This document shows, in pieces, positions 45,296 to 53,076 of a DNA stretch of 57,616 nucleotides (positions are counted from its first letter, which is position 1; each line of letters starts with the position of its first letter). The notes beneath the pieces were generated by a model. That model was not told the origin of the DNA. It saw only the letters and a list, made by a program, of their open reading frames with translations, and ran no database searches. Origin of the DNA: Flavobacteriales bacterium (GTDB lineage Bacteria; Bacteroidota; Bacteroidia; Flavobacteriales_D; Sanyastnellaceae); contig JADFAK010000089.1 in NCBI GenBank assembly GCA_015665315.1, forward strand, positions 1-57,616. The letters are read 5' to 3'. The position numbers were made by a program, and so were the translations under genes.

Positions 45296-45621
45296 TTCTT
45301 CTTCTCAAATTCTGTTATCACTCACCCCTATGTCTTCATCAATCACTTTAGGTGACCTATATGGAATACTGACCAACAAGCACTTGAATTACAAACATGA
45401 CACAATGTCACATCACTATTTCACGGCAAATCGCTCAAAATCTTAGCTCCTACTGCAAAAAATGGGGATATCAAAAATACGGCTTAAGCCAATGCTAATG
45501 ACATGTTGTTAGCCGATTGTGAGTATAAAATTACAAGCACATTCCTACCTTCGCAGTCCGACCAACACAGAGTTTTTCAAGGTGTTTCAAACACCATAGT
45601 CACGACCATAAATTGCCATTC
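45296..45621. other. Divergent intergenic region between dnaE and HD gene
   Basis: 326 bases without a gene. It holds the -7-like TACCTTCG (45546-45553) for the HD gene and the palindrome at 45581-45595. For dnaE I find no perfect TAnnTTTG box. A 71-codon frame on the plus strand starts inside dnaE and has no coding signature. Confidence 0.5.
45581..45595. promoter_or_regulatory. Palindrome GGTGTTT-c-AAACACC
   Basis: Perfect 7+1+7 inverted repeat, 26 nt before the HD-domain ATG at 45622 and about 27 nt downstream of the -7-like box. Its location in the leader or promoter suggests a regulator binding site. No regulator is encoded next to it. Confidence 0.45.
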
Positions 45622-46281
45622 ATGAACGACATACAACGCAAGCAACTTTCGCAGACCAGGCAAATGGTCGAAAATCTGTTTTCAGGAGAAGGTACAGGGC
45701 ACGACTGGTGGCACATTGTGCGCGTACGGAATATGGCGCTTACCATTGCCGCCGAGGAGAAAGCTGATTTATTCATCACTGAAATGGGCGCCTATTTGCA
45801 TGACATCGCCGATCACAAATTTCATGGCGGCGACGACACCATCGGCCCACAAAAAGCGCGTGAATGGCTGCAAGAGATAGCCGTGGCGGACAAAGAGCAT
45901 GACGCCATCGTGGATATTGTCGATCAAGTGACTTTCAAGGGGGCAGGTGTTGAAACCATGGCCATGTCAATGGAGGCTAAGTGCGTGCAGGATGCCGACA
46001 GACTGGACGCTCTGGGGGCCGTGGGTATAGCGCGCACCTTTGCCTATGGTGGAGCGAAGAACCGCGAAATCTACAATCCGAATATTGCTCCTGAAATGCA
46101 CGCTTCATTCGAAGCCTACAAGTCGAGCGTTGCGCCTACGATCAACCATTTTTACGAGAAACTGTTACTGCTAAAAGATCGCATGAACACGGCGACAGGC
46201 CGACGTTTGGGCGCAGCCCGTCATCAATTCATGGTTGAATACCTAGATCAATTCTACTCGGAGTGGGAAGGCAACTCTTGA
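45622..46281 (+). CDS. HD-domain phosphohydrolase
   Basis: 219 residues from ATG 45622; the frame opens nine bases earlier at a TTG. The metal-binding HD signature is H in GTGHDWWHIVRVRNMAL, the paired AYLHDIADHKF, and the downstream Asp in VQDADRLDALGA with GIARTFAYGG. This resembles the YpgQ/YedJ group of small HD hydrolases, which dephosphorylate nucleotides. Substrate unknown. Its end overlaps the convergent YdjM-like gene by 28 bp. Confidence 0.88.
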   Translation: MNDIQRKQLSQTRQMVENLFSGEGTGHDWWHIVRVRNMALTIAAEEKADLFITEMGAYLHDIADHKFHGGDDTIGPQKAREWLQEIAVADKEHDAIVDIVDQVTFKGAGVETMAMSMEAKCVQDADRLDALGAVGIARTFAYGGAKNREIYNPNIAPEMHASFEAYKSSVAPTINHFYEKLLLLKDRMNTATGRRLGAARHQFMVEYLDQFYSEWEGNS

Positions 46282-47246
46282 TCTCTAGGCACATCGTGGA
46301 AGCCAGTGCTTAAAACCGATTCACTGTTGTCGGGCTGAATCCTCCAATAGAACGCTGTAGGTGCGCGTTGTCCGTCTACTGAGCGCGGACCTTGCATATC
46401 GCACTGCATATTGTAAAACAACAAATCTCCATTGGAATCTTCTTGAACAACGTAGAAATCCTGCGCAAACCAGCGAAGAGCCTCCCCTATCTCGGGATCT
46501 GTTCTTTCCAATAGCTCATCCTGAATGGCAAATTCCTCAAAATCCTTCCCCTCCATGAGCTCAGAGTATCGGGCCAAATACAGTCGGTTCTCGTTTCTTG
46601 CCATGCAGTACCACTCACTTATTCCAGCCGCTATTGGAATGGTTCGAATGTCGGAATAGTCGATTTGTTTCTCCTTTAGTTCGGCCTTTACGAAGTCTTC
46701 CACTTTGGACTTCACCCCCATGCCTGCAAACAAGTACATCGTACTCAGCACCAAACCCATCGCGTTGAACTGCCAGCTCTTTTCGTTGCGCTTTCGCATA
46801 CCGATCGACACACTCACACCAATGATGAGCAGCAAGGTATAGGCCGGATCCACAATGCAAACACTATCAAAACTTATCCGTTCATTGGAGAAAGGCAAGA
46901 ATAACTGGGTCCCGTAAGATGTGCATGCATCGAGAAGCATATGAGTTACCAGTGCTAACCACGAAAATGTAAAAAGACGCGTAATTCCAACGGGTTGAGC
47001 CCATTTCATTTGCTTGAAAAGCCAAACAAAAAACACCGCTCCGAGTACCGAGAACAAGATGGAATGGCTAAAACCACGGTGGACAGCCAAACTCTGAACA
47101 TCGTTGAAAAATGGGAGAAGAATAATATCTAGGTCGGGAATCGTGGCTACAATAGCTCCGTACAGCGCCCCTTTCCCTCCTACTTTCTTGCCCAAAACGG
47201 CCTCTCCAATTGCGGCGCCTAGTGCGGCTTGCGTAATACTATCCAT
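46254..47246 (-). CDS. YdjM-like metal-dependent membrane hydrolase
   Basis: 330 residues. The N-terminus MDSITQAALGAAIGEAV and IVATIPDLDIILLPF are followed by HRGFSHSILF, the conserved His-rich motif of LexA-controlled YdjM-like inner-membrane proteins. About five hydrophobic segments cover the first 190 residues, and the last 140 are soluble. Members are predicted metal-dependent hydrolases of unknown substrate. The 3' end overlaps the HD gene by 28 bp in antiparallel orientation. A near -7 box (CATCTTTG) lies 5 nt before its ATG. Confidence 0.82.
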   Translation of the reverse strand: MDSITQAALGAAIGEAVLGKKVGGKGALYGAIVATIPDLDIILLPFFNDVQSLAVHRGFSHSILFSVLGAVFFVWLFKQMKWAQPVGITRLFTFSWLALVTHMLLDACTSYGTQLFLPFSNERISFDSVCIVDPAYTLLLIIGVSVSIGMRKRNEKSWQFNAMGLVLSTMYLFAGMGVKSKVEDFVKAELKEKQIDYSDIRTIPIAAGISEWYCMARNENRLYLARYSELMEGKDFEEFAIQDELLERTDPEIGEALRWFAQDFYVVQEDSNGDLLFYNMQCDMQGPRSVDGQRAPTAFYWRIQPDNSESVLSTGFHDVPRDQELPSHSE

Positions 47247-47287
47247 GTTGGCAAAGATGCGTATGACAGCTCAATATTCGGCTGACA

Positions 47288-48967
47288 TTAATCACAAACT
47301 GTACTAAAATACGAGAGGAACAAGAGTAAATCATTCACATCAACCACCCCATCGTAGTTGAGATCGGCCGGACAATTGTTCATGGGATACAAGCAAGATC
47401 CGTCATCACAACCCGCTTCAGGCTCGTAGGTCGCCGCGTTAACATCGGTACATCCAGGATAGGTACACAGCGAATTGTCCTCTGAATCGGCCGTAGAATC
47501 GTAATTGCAAGCCATGGGATCCAAGCAACCAGGAATGCTTTCTAAGATGAATAACTTCTGATTAACCGGGACTTCAGTGAGCACCGTCGACAATCCATTG
47601 GGCCACGATACAAGCACTGAATCGGCCATTGTATTGGATCCCATGCCGAAATATTGGATGTATGAGTTTTGAGAAGAGAATCCCTCGCCGCAGCCAACCC
47701 GTCGCATCTGACTCACTCCTCCTGCGATCACCTCAACTACGGCGCCCAACGCCTGTGAATTGGACTCAACGCCTTGAAGTTGAAATGCCAAGTAGTTATT
47801 GGATGAGAAATTGTTTTGCCAAAAGACATTGTTAAATCCTTGCGAACAGCTTTTAACGATATCCACTTGACCATCGTTGTTGTAATCTCCTTGTGCACTT
47901 CCTGTACTATACTGGAAATCAGAACCGAAGCCCCAAGCGACATTGGCATTCGTGAAAGAACTGCCGCTTCCGGAATTCTCCAGTAGAAAATTCCCAAAGG
48001 GCGAATTGCTCACACCACACACGTAGAGATCAAGATCCATATCATTATCACCGTCGATAAACAAAGCTCCCCAGGTAAAATCCCCCAGAAAAGTCCCGAC
48101 ACCAACCGCTTCTTCTACAAATGTCTCATCTCCGTTATTCCTGAACATGGAATTTCCATTGGTATCAGTTACGTACAAATCCATCCACCCATCGTTGTTG
48201 TAGTCACCTACAGTGCAGGTCATGGTATTGTTGTCCACATCGGTATTGCTGGAAACTGAAATATTGTCAAATGTGCCATCTCCCTTGTTTTTGAGTAGAA
48301 TATTACCAGCGTCATAATCCTGTCCCACATAAATATCCTCGAAACCATCATTATTCATATCAAGCGTAGCCATCCCCAAAACACTGTTTCCCAGTCCGCC
48401 CAAACCTGCCGCTACAGTTACATCTTCAAACAAGTCACCTCCCAAATTGTGATACAGCGTAATCGAACCCACCAAGTGTCCCGTACGATGCGAAACACAT
48501 AGGTCTGGCAAGGCATCTTCATCGTAGTCCAACCAACTCGCACAAAACGACTGAGCAAAAGGATCGCTAAATCCACATGTATTACTTATATCGGTCAGCA
48601 CCAAATCCCCCTCATTCCTGTACAACCGATTGATCCCGTCCACAGCCAAGTACAGGTCGAGATCGCCATCGTTATCATAGTCTACCCAAATAACTTGTTT
48701 CACTTCGTCCGTAAGATCTACAAGCGGCAAGATTTCATCGAACCCCATTCCATTGTTCACCAAAAAATGAAGGGGCGCCCCGTTTCCCGAGGAGAAAGTC
48801 AGATCTTCTAATCCGTCCTGATTGAAATCTACAAAACTCACTCCTCCCCCATATTCACCGCTTCCATAGCCGAAGTCGATGCCTATTTCACTGGAAGAAT
48901 TGGAGAATTGAGCATGCGCCACAAGGGCAAATAGAGTGAGCCATGCGAGGCAAGTAGTTCTTTTCAT
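47288..48967 (-). CDS. Secreted FG-GAP/VCBS repeat protein with EF-hand-like C-terminus
   Basis: 559 residues from ATG 48967, which opens straight into a signal peptide (cleavage before Gln20); a start 39 nt earlier is possible. Repeated FG-GAP/VCBS blades with D-x-D-x-DG loops (for example DYDNDGDLDLYL and DYNNDGWMDLYV) predict a calcium-bound seven-bladed propeller, as in integrin alpha. An Asp/Cys unit (GCLDPMACNYDSTADSED) follows. The C-terminus DLNYDGVVDVND (535-546) is a dockerin or EF-hand-like loop followed by LLLFLSYFSTVCD. No T9SS sorting domain is visible, unlike the cargo proteins at 868-5054. Confidence 0.8.
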   Translation of the reverse strand: MKRTTCLAWLTLFALVAHAQFSNSSSEIGIDFGYGSGEYGGGVSFVDFNQDGLEDLTFSSGNGAPLHFLVNNGMGFDEILPLVDLTDEVKQVIWVDYDNDGDLDLYLAVDGINRLYRNEGDLVLTDISNTCGFSDPFAQSFCASWLDYDEDALPDLCVSHRTGHLVGSITLYHNLGGDLFEDVTVAAGLGGLGNSVLGMATLDMNNDGFEDIYVGQDYDAGNILLKNKGDGTFDNISVSSNTDVDNNTMTCTVGDYNNDGWMDLYVTDTNGNSMFRNNGDETFVEEAVGVGTFLGDFTWGALFIDGDNDMDLDLYVCGVSNSPFGNFLLENSGSGSSFTNANVAWGFGSDFQYSTGSAQGDYNNDGQVDIVKSCSQGFNNVFWQNNFSSNNYLAFQLQGVESNSQALGAVVEVIAGGVSQMRRVGCGEGFSSQNSYIQYFGMGSNTMADSVLVSWPNGLSTVLTEVPVNQKLFILESIPGCLDPMACNYDSTADSEDNSLCTYPGCTDVNAATYEPEAGCDDGSCLYPMNNCPADLNYDGVVDVNDLLLFLSYFSTVCD

Positions 48968-49055
48968 GATCAAAGGGTATCTATGCGGGAAGTTACAAAG
49001 GTTCATGGCCGAATTACTAGATGTGCGAATTTAAAATGGTAACTCTTGGATATTC

Positions 49056-49105
49056 AGCCTTCGGCAAATGTTGATGTGTCGATGCAATTGCATTTGCCGA
49101 AGGCT
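49056..49105. repeat. 15-bp inverted repeat of the dispersed AGCCTTCGGCAAATG element
   Basis: AGCCTTCGGCAAATG (49056-49070) and CATTTGCCGAAGGCT (49091-49105) form a perfect 15-bp stem around a 20-nt loop. It lies in the gap between the FG-GAP gene and a small plus-strand gene. Single copies of the arm occur at 7803-7817 and, with one mismatch, at 53701-53715. It could be a small dispersed element or a structured RNA; no T-run marks it as a simple terminator. Confidence 0.7.
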
Positions 49106-49251
49106 AAACCTTTTAAGCCACAAAACATATCGTGAAAGAATTCAACGGCGGACTATGTCAGAAAAACGTCCAATATCTTGAAGGAAGGCCCGAGCATATA
49201 ACTTTTTAGGAAGAGTCACGTACCAGTGCATGAATCATAATAAAACACTCA

Positions 49252-49482
49252 ATGAAGAATCTGATTGTGAGCATGGATAAGCTCCCACCGGAAGTCCTCT
49301 CGATGATAGACGAAACCTATCCCGATGGCTATGATCATGCAACTTTCGATCTTAGAATACCTACTCGTAACGAGGTATATACAGCACTGCGAATGGTAAC
49401 ACCTACCGTGCAGTATATCATCAAACTGGCGAAAAAGAAAATCGACATGTCCGAAATGGATCCTCGAGCTGCCTTCGAATAG
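49252..49482 (+). CDS. Small conserved-looking protein of unknown function
   Basis: 76 residues, soluble. The sequence has PPEVLSMIDETYPDGYDHATFDLRIPTRNEVYTALRM followed by a basic helix VQYIIKLAKKKIDM. The clean start, a following terminator and its position argue for a real gene. I recall small Bacteroidota proteins of this type but cannot name a family. Its 5' side contains the AGCCTTCGGCAAATG inverted repeat. Confidence 0.65.
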   Translation: MKNLIVSMDKLPPEVLSMIDETYPDGYDHATFDLRIPTRNEVYTALRMVTPTVQYIIKLAKKKIDMSEMDPRAAFE

Positions 49483-49502
49483 GATGAACGAAACTTCTCT
49501 TT

Positions 49503-49530
49503 AAATCCCGCCTTTGAGCGGGATTTTTTT
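49503..49530 (+). terminator. Rho-independent terminator after the small gene
   Basis: AAATCCCGC (49503-49511) pairs with GCGGGATTT (49518-49526) with a 6-nt loop, then a T-run to 49530. Confidence 0.88.
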
Positions 49531-49562
49531 ATTTTCGGGCTTTCAACTTACATCTCTATACC

Positions 49563-50525
49563 ATGAGCGAAGCATTGACCGGAATTCCAAACGTAGATTT
49601 AGCTGATTTTCTAAGCGGCGATCCAGCACGTAAGTCCAAGTTTGTCAAACAATTAGGCGCTGCCTATGAAGGAATTGGATTTGTCGCTGTACGCAATCAC
49701 CTCATGAGTGAGGAGACTCAAAACGAACTTTACGACCAGGTTAAAGCATTTTTCGAATTACCCGTAGAAACCAAAGCGAGCTACGAAATCCCCGGATTGG
49801 CTGGTCAGCGTGGCTATGTGTCTTTCGGTAAGGAACACGCCAAGGACAGCAAAGTGGCCGATCTCAAAGAATTCTGGCATTTTGGTCAGTACGTGGAGGA
49901 CAACGACCCTATAAAATCGCAATACCCCGATAATGTCGATGTAAAAGAACTGCCAAGATTCAATGCAGTGGGCAAGAAGGCCTATCAATTGCTTGAAGCT
50001 ACGGGCCGACATATGCTCGAAGCGATTGCTCTTCACCTTGGATTAGAAGAAACCTACTTCCAGGAAAAAATTCACAACGGAAACAGTATACTCCGTCCAA
50101 TCCACTACCCGCCTATTACAAGCGAACCTGAATCGGCCGTGCGTGCGGGACAGCATGAGGATATCAACTTGATCACTCTCTTGATCGGAGCATCGGCCGA
50201 TGGATTGCAGGTTCTCACAAAAGACAAGCAGTGGGTATCAGTTACAGCCTTGCCTGATCACATCGTGGTCAATGTAGGCGACATGTTGCAGCGATTAACC
50301 AACAACAAACTTAAGTCGACAACACACCGTGTGATTAACCCTCCTCGTGAGAAATGGGGCACTAGTCGCTATTCTATTCCGTTTTTCCTTCACCCACGGT
50401 CCGAAATGAAGTTGGATTGCTTAGATTCGTGTATTCCAGATGGAGAAACTGCTCAATATGAGCCAATTACTGCCGGACAATATTTAACCGATCGATTGAT
50501 TGAAATTGGACTTTTGAAAAAATGA
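49563..50525 (+). CDS. Isopenicillin N synthase-like 2-oxoglutarate/Fe(II) oxygenase
   Basis: 320 residues, cytosolic. The non-haem iron triad is His198 and Asp200 (GQHEDINLI) with His255 (STTHRVINP), and the 2-oxoglutarate-binding Arg269-x-Ser271 (RYSIPFF) is intact. The N-terminus has the DIOX_N domain (IPNVDLADFL, then YEGIGFVAVRNH). The family contains oxidases and hydroxylases that act on small molecules; isopenicillin synthesis is unlikely because no NRPS gene is nearby. Its stop overlaps the ATG of the Crp-family regulator as ATGA, so the two are translationally coupled. A TATTTTCG -7-like box lies 25 nt upstream. Confidence 0.85.
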   Translation: MSEALTGIPNVDLADFLSGDPARKSKFVKQLGAAYEGIGFVAVRNHLMSEETQNELYDQVKAFFELPVETKASYEIPGLAGQRGYVSFGKEHAKDSKVADLKEFWHFGQYVEDNDPIKSQYPDNVDVKELPRFNAVGKKAYQLLEATGRHMLEAIALHLGLEETYFQEKIHNGNSILRPIHYPPITSEPESAVRAGQHEDINLITLLIGASADGLQVLTKDKQWVSVTALPDHIVVNVGDMLQRLTNNKLKSTTHRVINPPREKWGTSRYSIPFFLHPRSEMKLDCLDSCIPDGETAQYEPITAGQYLTDRLIEIGLLKK

Positions 50526-51190
50526 AGACTTCCCAGGAACAGTATATGACTGAGTTGCTTGACCGACATTTTCCGTCGTTCACTCCCGAGTTGCGCGATG
50601 AAATTGCCTCTGTAAGTGAAGTTCGACATATTCGGTCGGGTGAAATGATGATGGATGTGGGCAACTATATCAAGACAGTTCCTTTGCTCATCGATGGTAT
50701 GGTAAAAATCTACCGCGAAGATGAAGCTGGAAACGAATTATTCCTCTACTACATCTATCCTGGAGAGGCCTGTGCTATCTCTTTTGTTTGTTCTATGCGA
50801 GAGCGCAAAAGCAATATCAAAGCCGTAACCGAATCGGACTGCGACTTCATTGTATTCCCGATAAAGTATATGGATGAATGGATGAGCAAGCACAAATCAT
50901 GGTACTATTTCGTCCTCGAGACTTTCAATCAACGCTTCGAGGAAGTACTCAAGTCCATTGATGAAATAGCTTTTCACAACATGGATGAGCGTCTGGCCAA
51001 CTACTTAGCAAAGGCCTCTGGGGCCGCCGGCTCGAGAACACTTGCTGTATCACATCAGGAAATCGCGCAAGAGCTCAATTCGTCCAGAGAAGTTATTTCT
51101 CGTCTGCTTAAGAAAATGGAGCGAGAGGATATGATCAAACTTGGACGAGGAAAAATTGAGATCATCGATTTGAATGTTCACGTGGACTAA
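50522..51190 (+). CDS. Crp/Fnr-family transcriptional regulator
   Basis: 222 residues. A cyclic-nucleotide-binding-like beta roll (about 30-140), a dimerisation helix (about 125-155), and a C-terminal winged helix with SHQEIAQELNSSREVISRLLKKM. The four N-terminal cysteines that hold an iron-sulfur cluster in FNR are absent, so it is not an oxygen-sensing FNR of that type. The effector is unknown. It is co-translated with an iron oxygenase. Its stop overlaps the convergent dacB stop on the motif CTAA. Confidence 0.88.
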   Translation: MKTSQEQYMTELLDRHFPSFTPELRDEIASVSEVRHIRSGEMMMDVGNYIKTVPLLIDGMVKIYREDEAGNELFLYYIYPGEACAISFVCSMRERKSNIKAVTESDCDFIVFPIKYMDEWMSKHKSWYYFVLETFNQRFEEVLKSIDEIAFHNMDERLANYLAKASGAAGSRTLAVSHQEIAQELNSSREVISRLLKKMEREDMIKLGRGKIEIIDLNVHVD

Positions 51191-52599
51191 GACGCGTCTG
51201 CCATTCCTTCCAACATCTGAATAATTTTAAGCTTCATTTGACTCGCTGAACAAGCGTGGTTGTTGACGATGATGCAAAATGCTTTTTCCGATCCATCTTT
51301 CATCGTAATATAGCCCGTATACGACCTCACTCTTTCCATGTAACCACTTTTGGCCACAATGCGCCCCGATTTCCCCAATGGAGTCATGCCTTGCTTTAGC
51401 TGAGCTTTGAATGGCTCGTTGACTTTGGCCGCGATGAGAGCCAGTTGCTGACTCGTGATCGAATTTGCTCTACTCAATCCACTTCCATCTTTTTGGTACC
51501 AACCTTCGGCAGGCACTCCTCTCTCACCCCAGAGGGATTGCAGCGCACGAACGCCATTGTCGTATGATCCCGTCCCGTAATATTTACGGCCGATATGCTT
51601 GATCAGAGCATCGGCGAAGGTATTTACACTATGCTTGAGGGTATAGTTTACAATGCTCTGTAGCGTTGGCGACTTGAATTCCGCGACGTCTTTCAGTTTG
51701 CCCATATCATAAGGAAATTCCTTCTCCAACCACGATTCCGGGTCTTTATCAAAGGAGATTCCATTTTGTCGGAGGTGATTTTGGAAGTCGTAGGCAAATT
51801 GAAATGCTGGATCGGGCAAGGCGGCTTCAATTTCGTAGGCCGACTGCCCCATGGGGAGTTCGCCCATAACGACACGTTCAAACGTACCGGGAATGCCATA
51901 CACATAAGCGTTGTCGCCACTTTTGTTAGACGAGGTAACCTGGTTGATAATCTTGAGCCCAGGGATTTTAGCACTCGTACTTATCACCTGTGTCTTCCCC
52001 CCGGCCTTCGCGCTTGTCCGAAATACAATCGTAAATGCATTGTCTTGATACGACAATCCATTGGCACCTGCCCCGTAGTAATTCCCCGCGTCTTCGATCG
52101 AGGTTGATCCTTGCAACGGCTCTTGATCGAAGTAGTTGCCCAGTCCAAAAACTCGTCCAGCGACATGGTTTATCCCCACCTTGCGCAATGCCGCCTCCCA
52201 CTCCGAAAAGAGGGTCGCATAATGCTTTTCAAAATACTTGGACATCATGGCCGGATCACCTTCCCCCTGCACAATCACATCGCCATACAAGGTGCTATCG
52301 GCAATCGTCCCCAACACACCAAGCTTGGTCGTGAACGTATGCTTCGCTCCAAACATCTCCAAAGCAGTCGCACAGGTGATTAGCTTAATGGAACTTGCAG
52401 GAACCAGACTTCGGTCTTTTGCATAGGAGAATTCTTCGTGTCGCGTCTTGGAATCTACCAAAGTAAATCCAACCGTCGCGCTTGCAAGGGACTCATCATC
52501 GAGAAAATCTGTGAAGACCTTGGAGTAGCTTGTTTGCTGACTGTACATATTCGAACTAAAAAGGACAAGGCAAACGAAGATTGGAAAAAAACGATTCAT
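51187..52599 (-). CDS. dacB: D-alanyl-D-alanine carboxypeptidase/endopeptidase (PBP4)
   Basis: 470 residues from ATG 52599 (a TTG-start extension is rejected). A signal peptide (cleavage before Gln21) precedes a peptidase S13 domain. The serine nucleophile is Ser69 in PASSIK (SxxK with Lys72), then SGLSRAN (the SxN motif region) and the KSG triad AKSGYM. The domain insertion between SxxK and SxN is present. It trims peptidoglycan cross-links in the periplasm. Its start is only 29 bp from the divergent gene at 52629, so the two promoters must overlap or extend into coding DNA. Confidence 0.9.
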   Translation of the reverse strand: MNRFFPIFVCLVLFSSNMYSQQTSYSKVFTDFLDDESLASATVGFTLVDSKTRHEEFSYAKDRSLVPASSIKLITCATALEMFGAKHTFTTKLGVLGTIADSTLYGDVIVQGEGDPAMMSKYFEKHYATLFSEWEAALRKVGINHVAGRVFGLGNYFDQEPLQGSTSIEDAGNYYGAGANGLSYQDNAFTIVFRTSAKAGGKTQVISTSAKIPGLKIINQVTSSNKSGDNAYVYGIPGTFERVVMGELPMGQSAYEIEAALPDPAFQFAYDFQNHLRQNGISFDKDPESWLEKEFPYDMGKLKDVAEFKSPTLQSIVNYTLKHSVNTFADALIKHIGRKYYGTGSYDNGVRALQSLWGERGVPAEGWYQKDGSGLSRANSITSQQLALIAAKVNEPFKAQLKQGMTPLGKSGRIVAKSGYMERVRSYTGYITMKDGSEKAFCIIVNNHACSASQMKLKIIQMLEGMADAS

Positions 52600-52614
52600 G
52601 GCATTCAATTTGTG

Positions 52615-52622
52615 TAGTTTTG
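52615..52622 (+). promoter_or_regulatory. -7 box TAGTTTTG, 6 nt before ATG
   Basis: Perfect TAnnTTTG followed by gtctac and the ATG at 52629. It lies in the 29-bp gap between divergent dacB and this gene. Transcription would begin at or just before the start codon. Confidence 0.5.
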
Positions 52623-52628
52623 GTCTAC

Positions 52629-53066
52629 ATGAGCAAATTACAGTCCAAAATTAATCGCTTTACACTATTACTGGCACTTTTTGCGCTTTCACTTTCCGTT
52701 AGTGCTCAGTTGTCGGAAAAAGATAGTCGGTTCTTGTCGACTGTGCGCGACACCTTGCAGCTCAGTACCGATCAGAATAGCAGACTAGAACGCGTATATC
52801 TAGATTGTCAAAAAGAGCTGGACAAACTTCAAAACGAGGTAGATTCCCTGGAGAAGTTTGAAGAAAGTGAATCACTACTTAATCTAAAAGTAAATGTGCT
52901 CAATCAGAAGAAAAAAGACGTGAAAGAACAGCGCGAACTGGACTTACGAGCAATTCTCACCGTTGAGCAAAAAGAAATTTACGACGCCAAGATCAAGCCA
53001 CAAAAACCGAAAGTATTGCATTTCGGCATTCACGATCGCGCCAAGTGCAACGTGTGTATCAAGTAA
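52629..53066 (+). CDS. Exported small helical protein (Spy/CpxP-like appearance)
   Basis: 145 residues from ATG 52629. A signal peptide (cleavage near Gln24 of SVSAQLSEK) precedes a highly charged helical hairpin rich in Lys, Glu and Leu (LQLSTDQNSRLERVYLDCQ and later KKDVKEQRELDLRAILTVEQK). It ends in a short Cys-containing tail HDRAKCNVCIK. The LTxxQxxxI-like elements resemble Spy/CpxP periplasmic chaperones, though similarity is weak. The C-terminal CxxC may be reactive. It is divergent from dacB by 29 bp. Confidence 0.55.
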   Translation: MSKLQSKINRFTLLLALFALSLSVSAQLSEKDSRFLSTVRDTLQLSTDQNSRLERVYLDCQKELDKLQNEVDSLEKFEESESLLNLKVNVLNQKKKDVKEQRELDLRAILTVEQKEIYDAKIKPQKPKVLHFGIHDRAKCNVCIK

Positions 53067-53076
53067 AATTCAGTAT

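Noticed and set aside
45231-45446. 71-codon plus-strand frame across the dnaE start
   Set aside because: It begins antisense in dnaE and has no coding signature.
49563-50525. Antibiotic (penicillin-type) biosynthesis gene
   Set aside because: The family resemblance to isopenicillin N synthase is general; no NRPS or acyltransferase gene is in the window.
50522-51190. Oxygen-sensing FNR
   Set aside because: The N-terminal cysteine cluster of FNR is absent.
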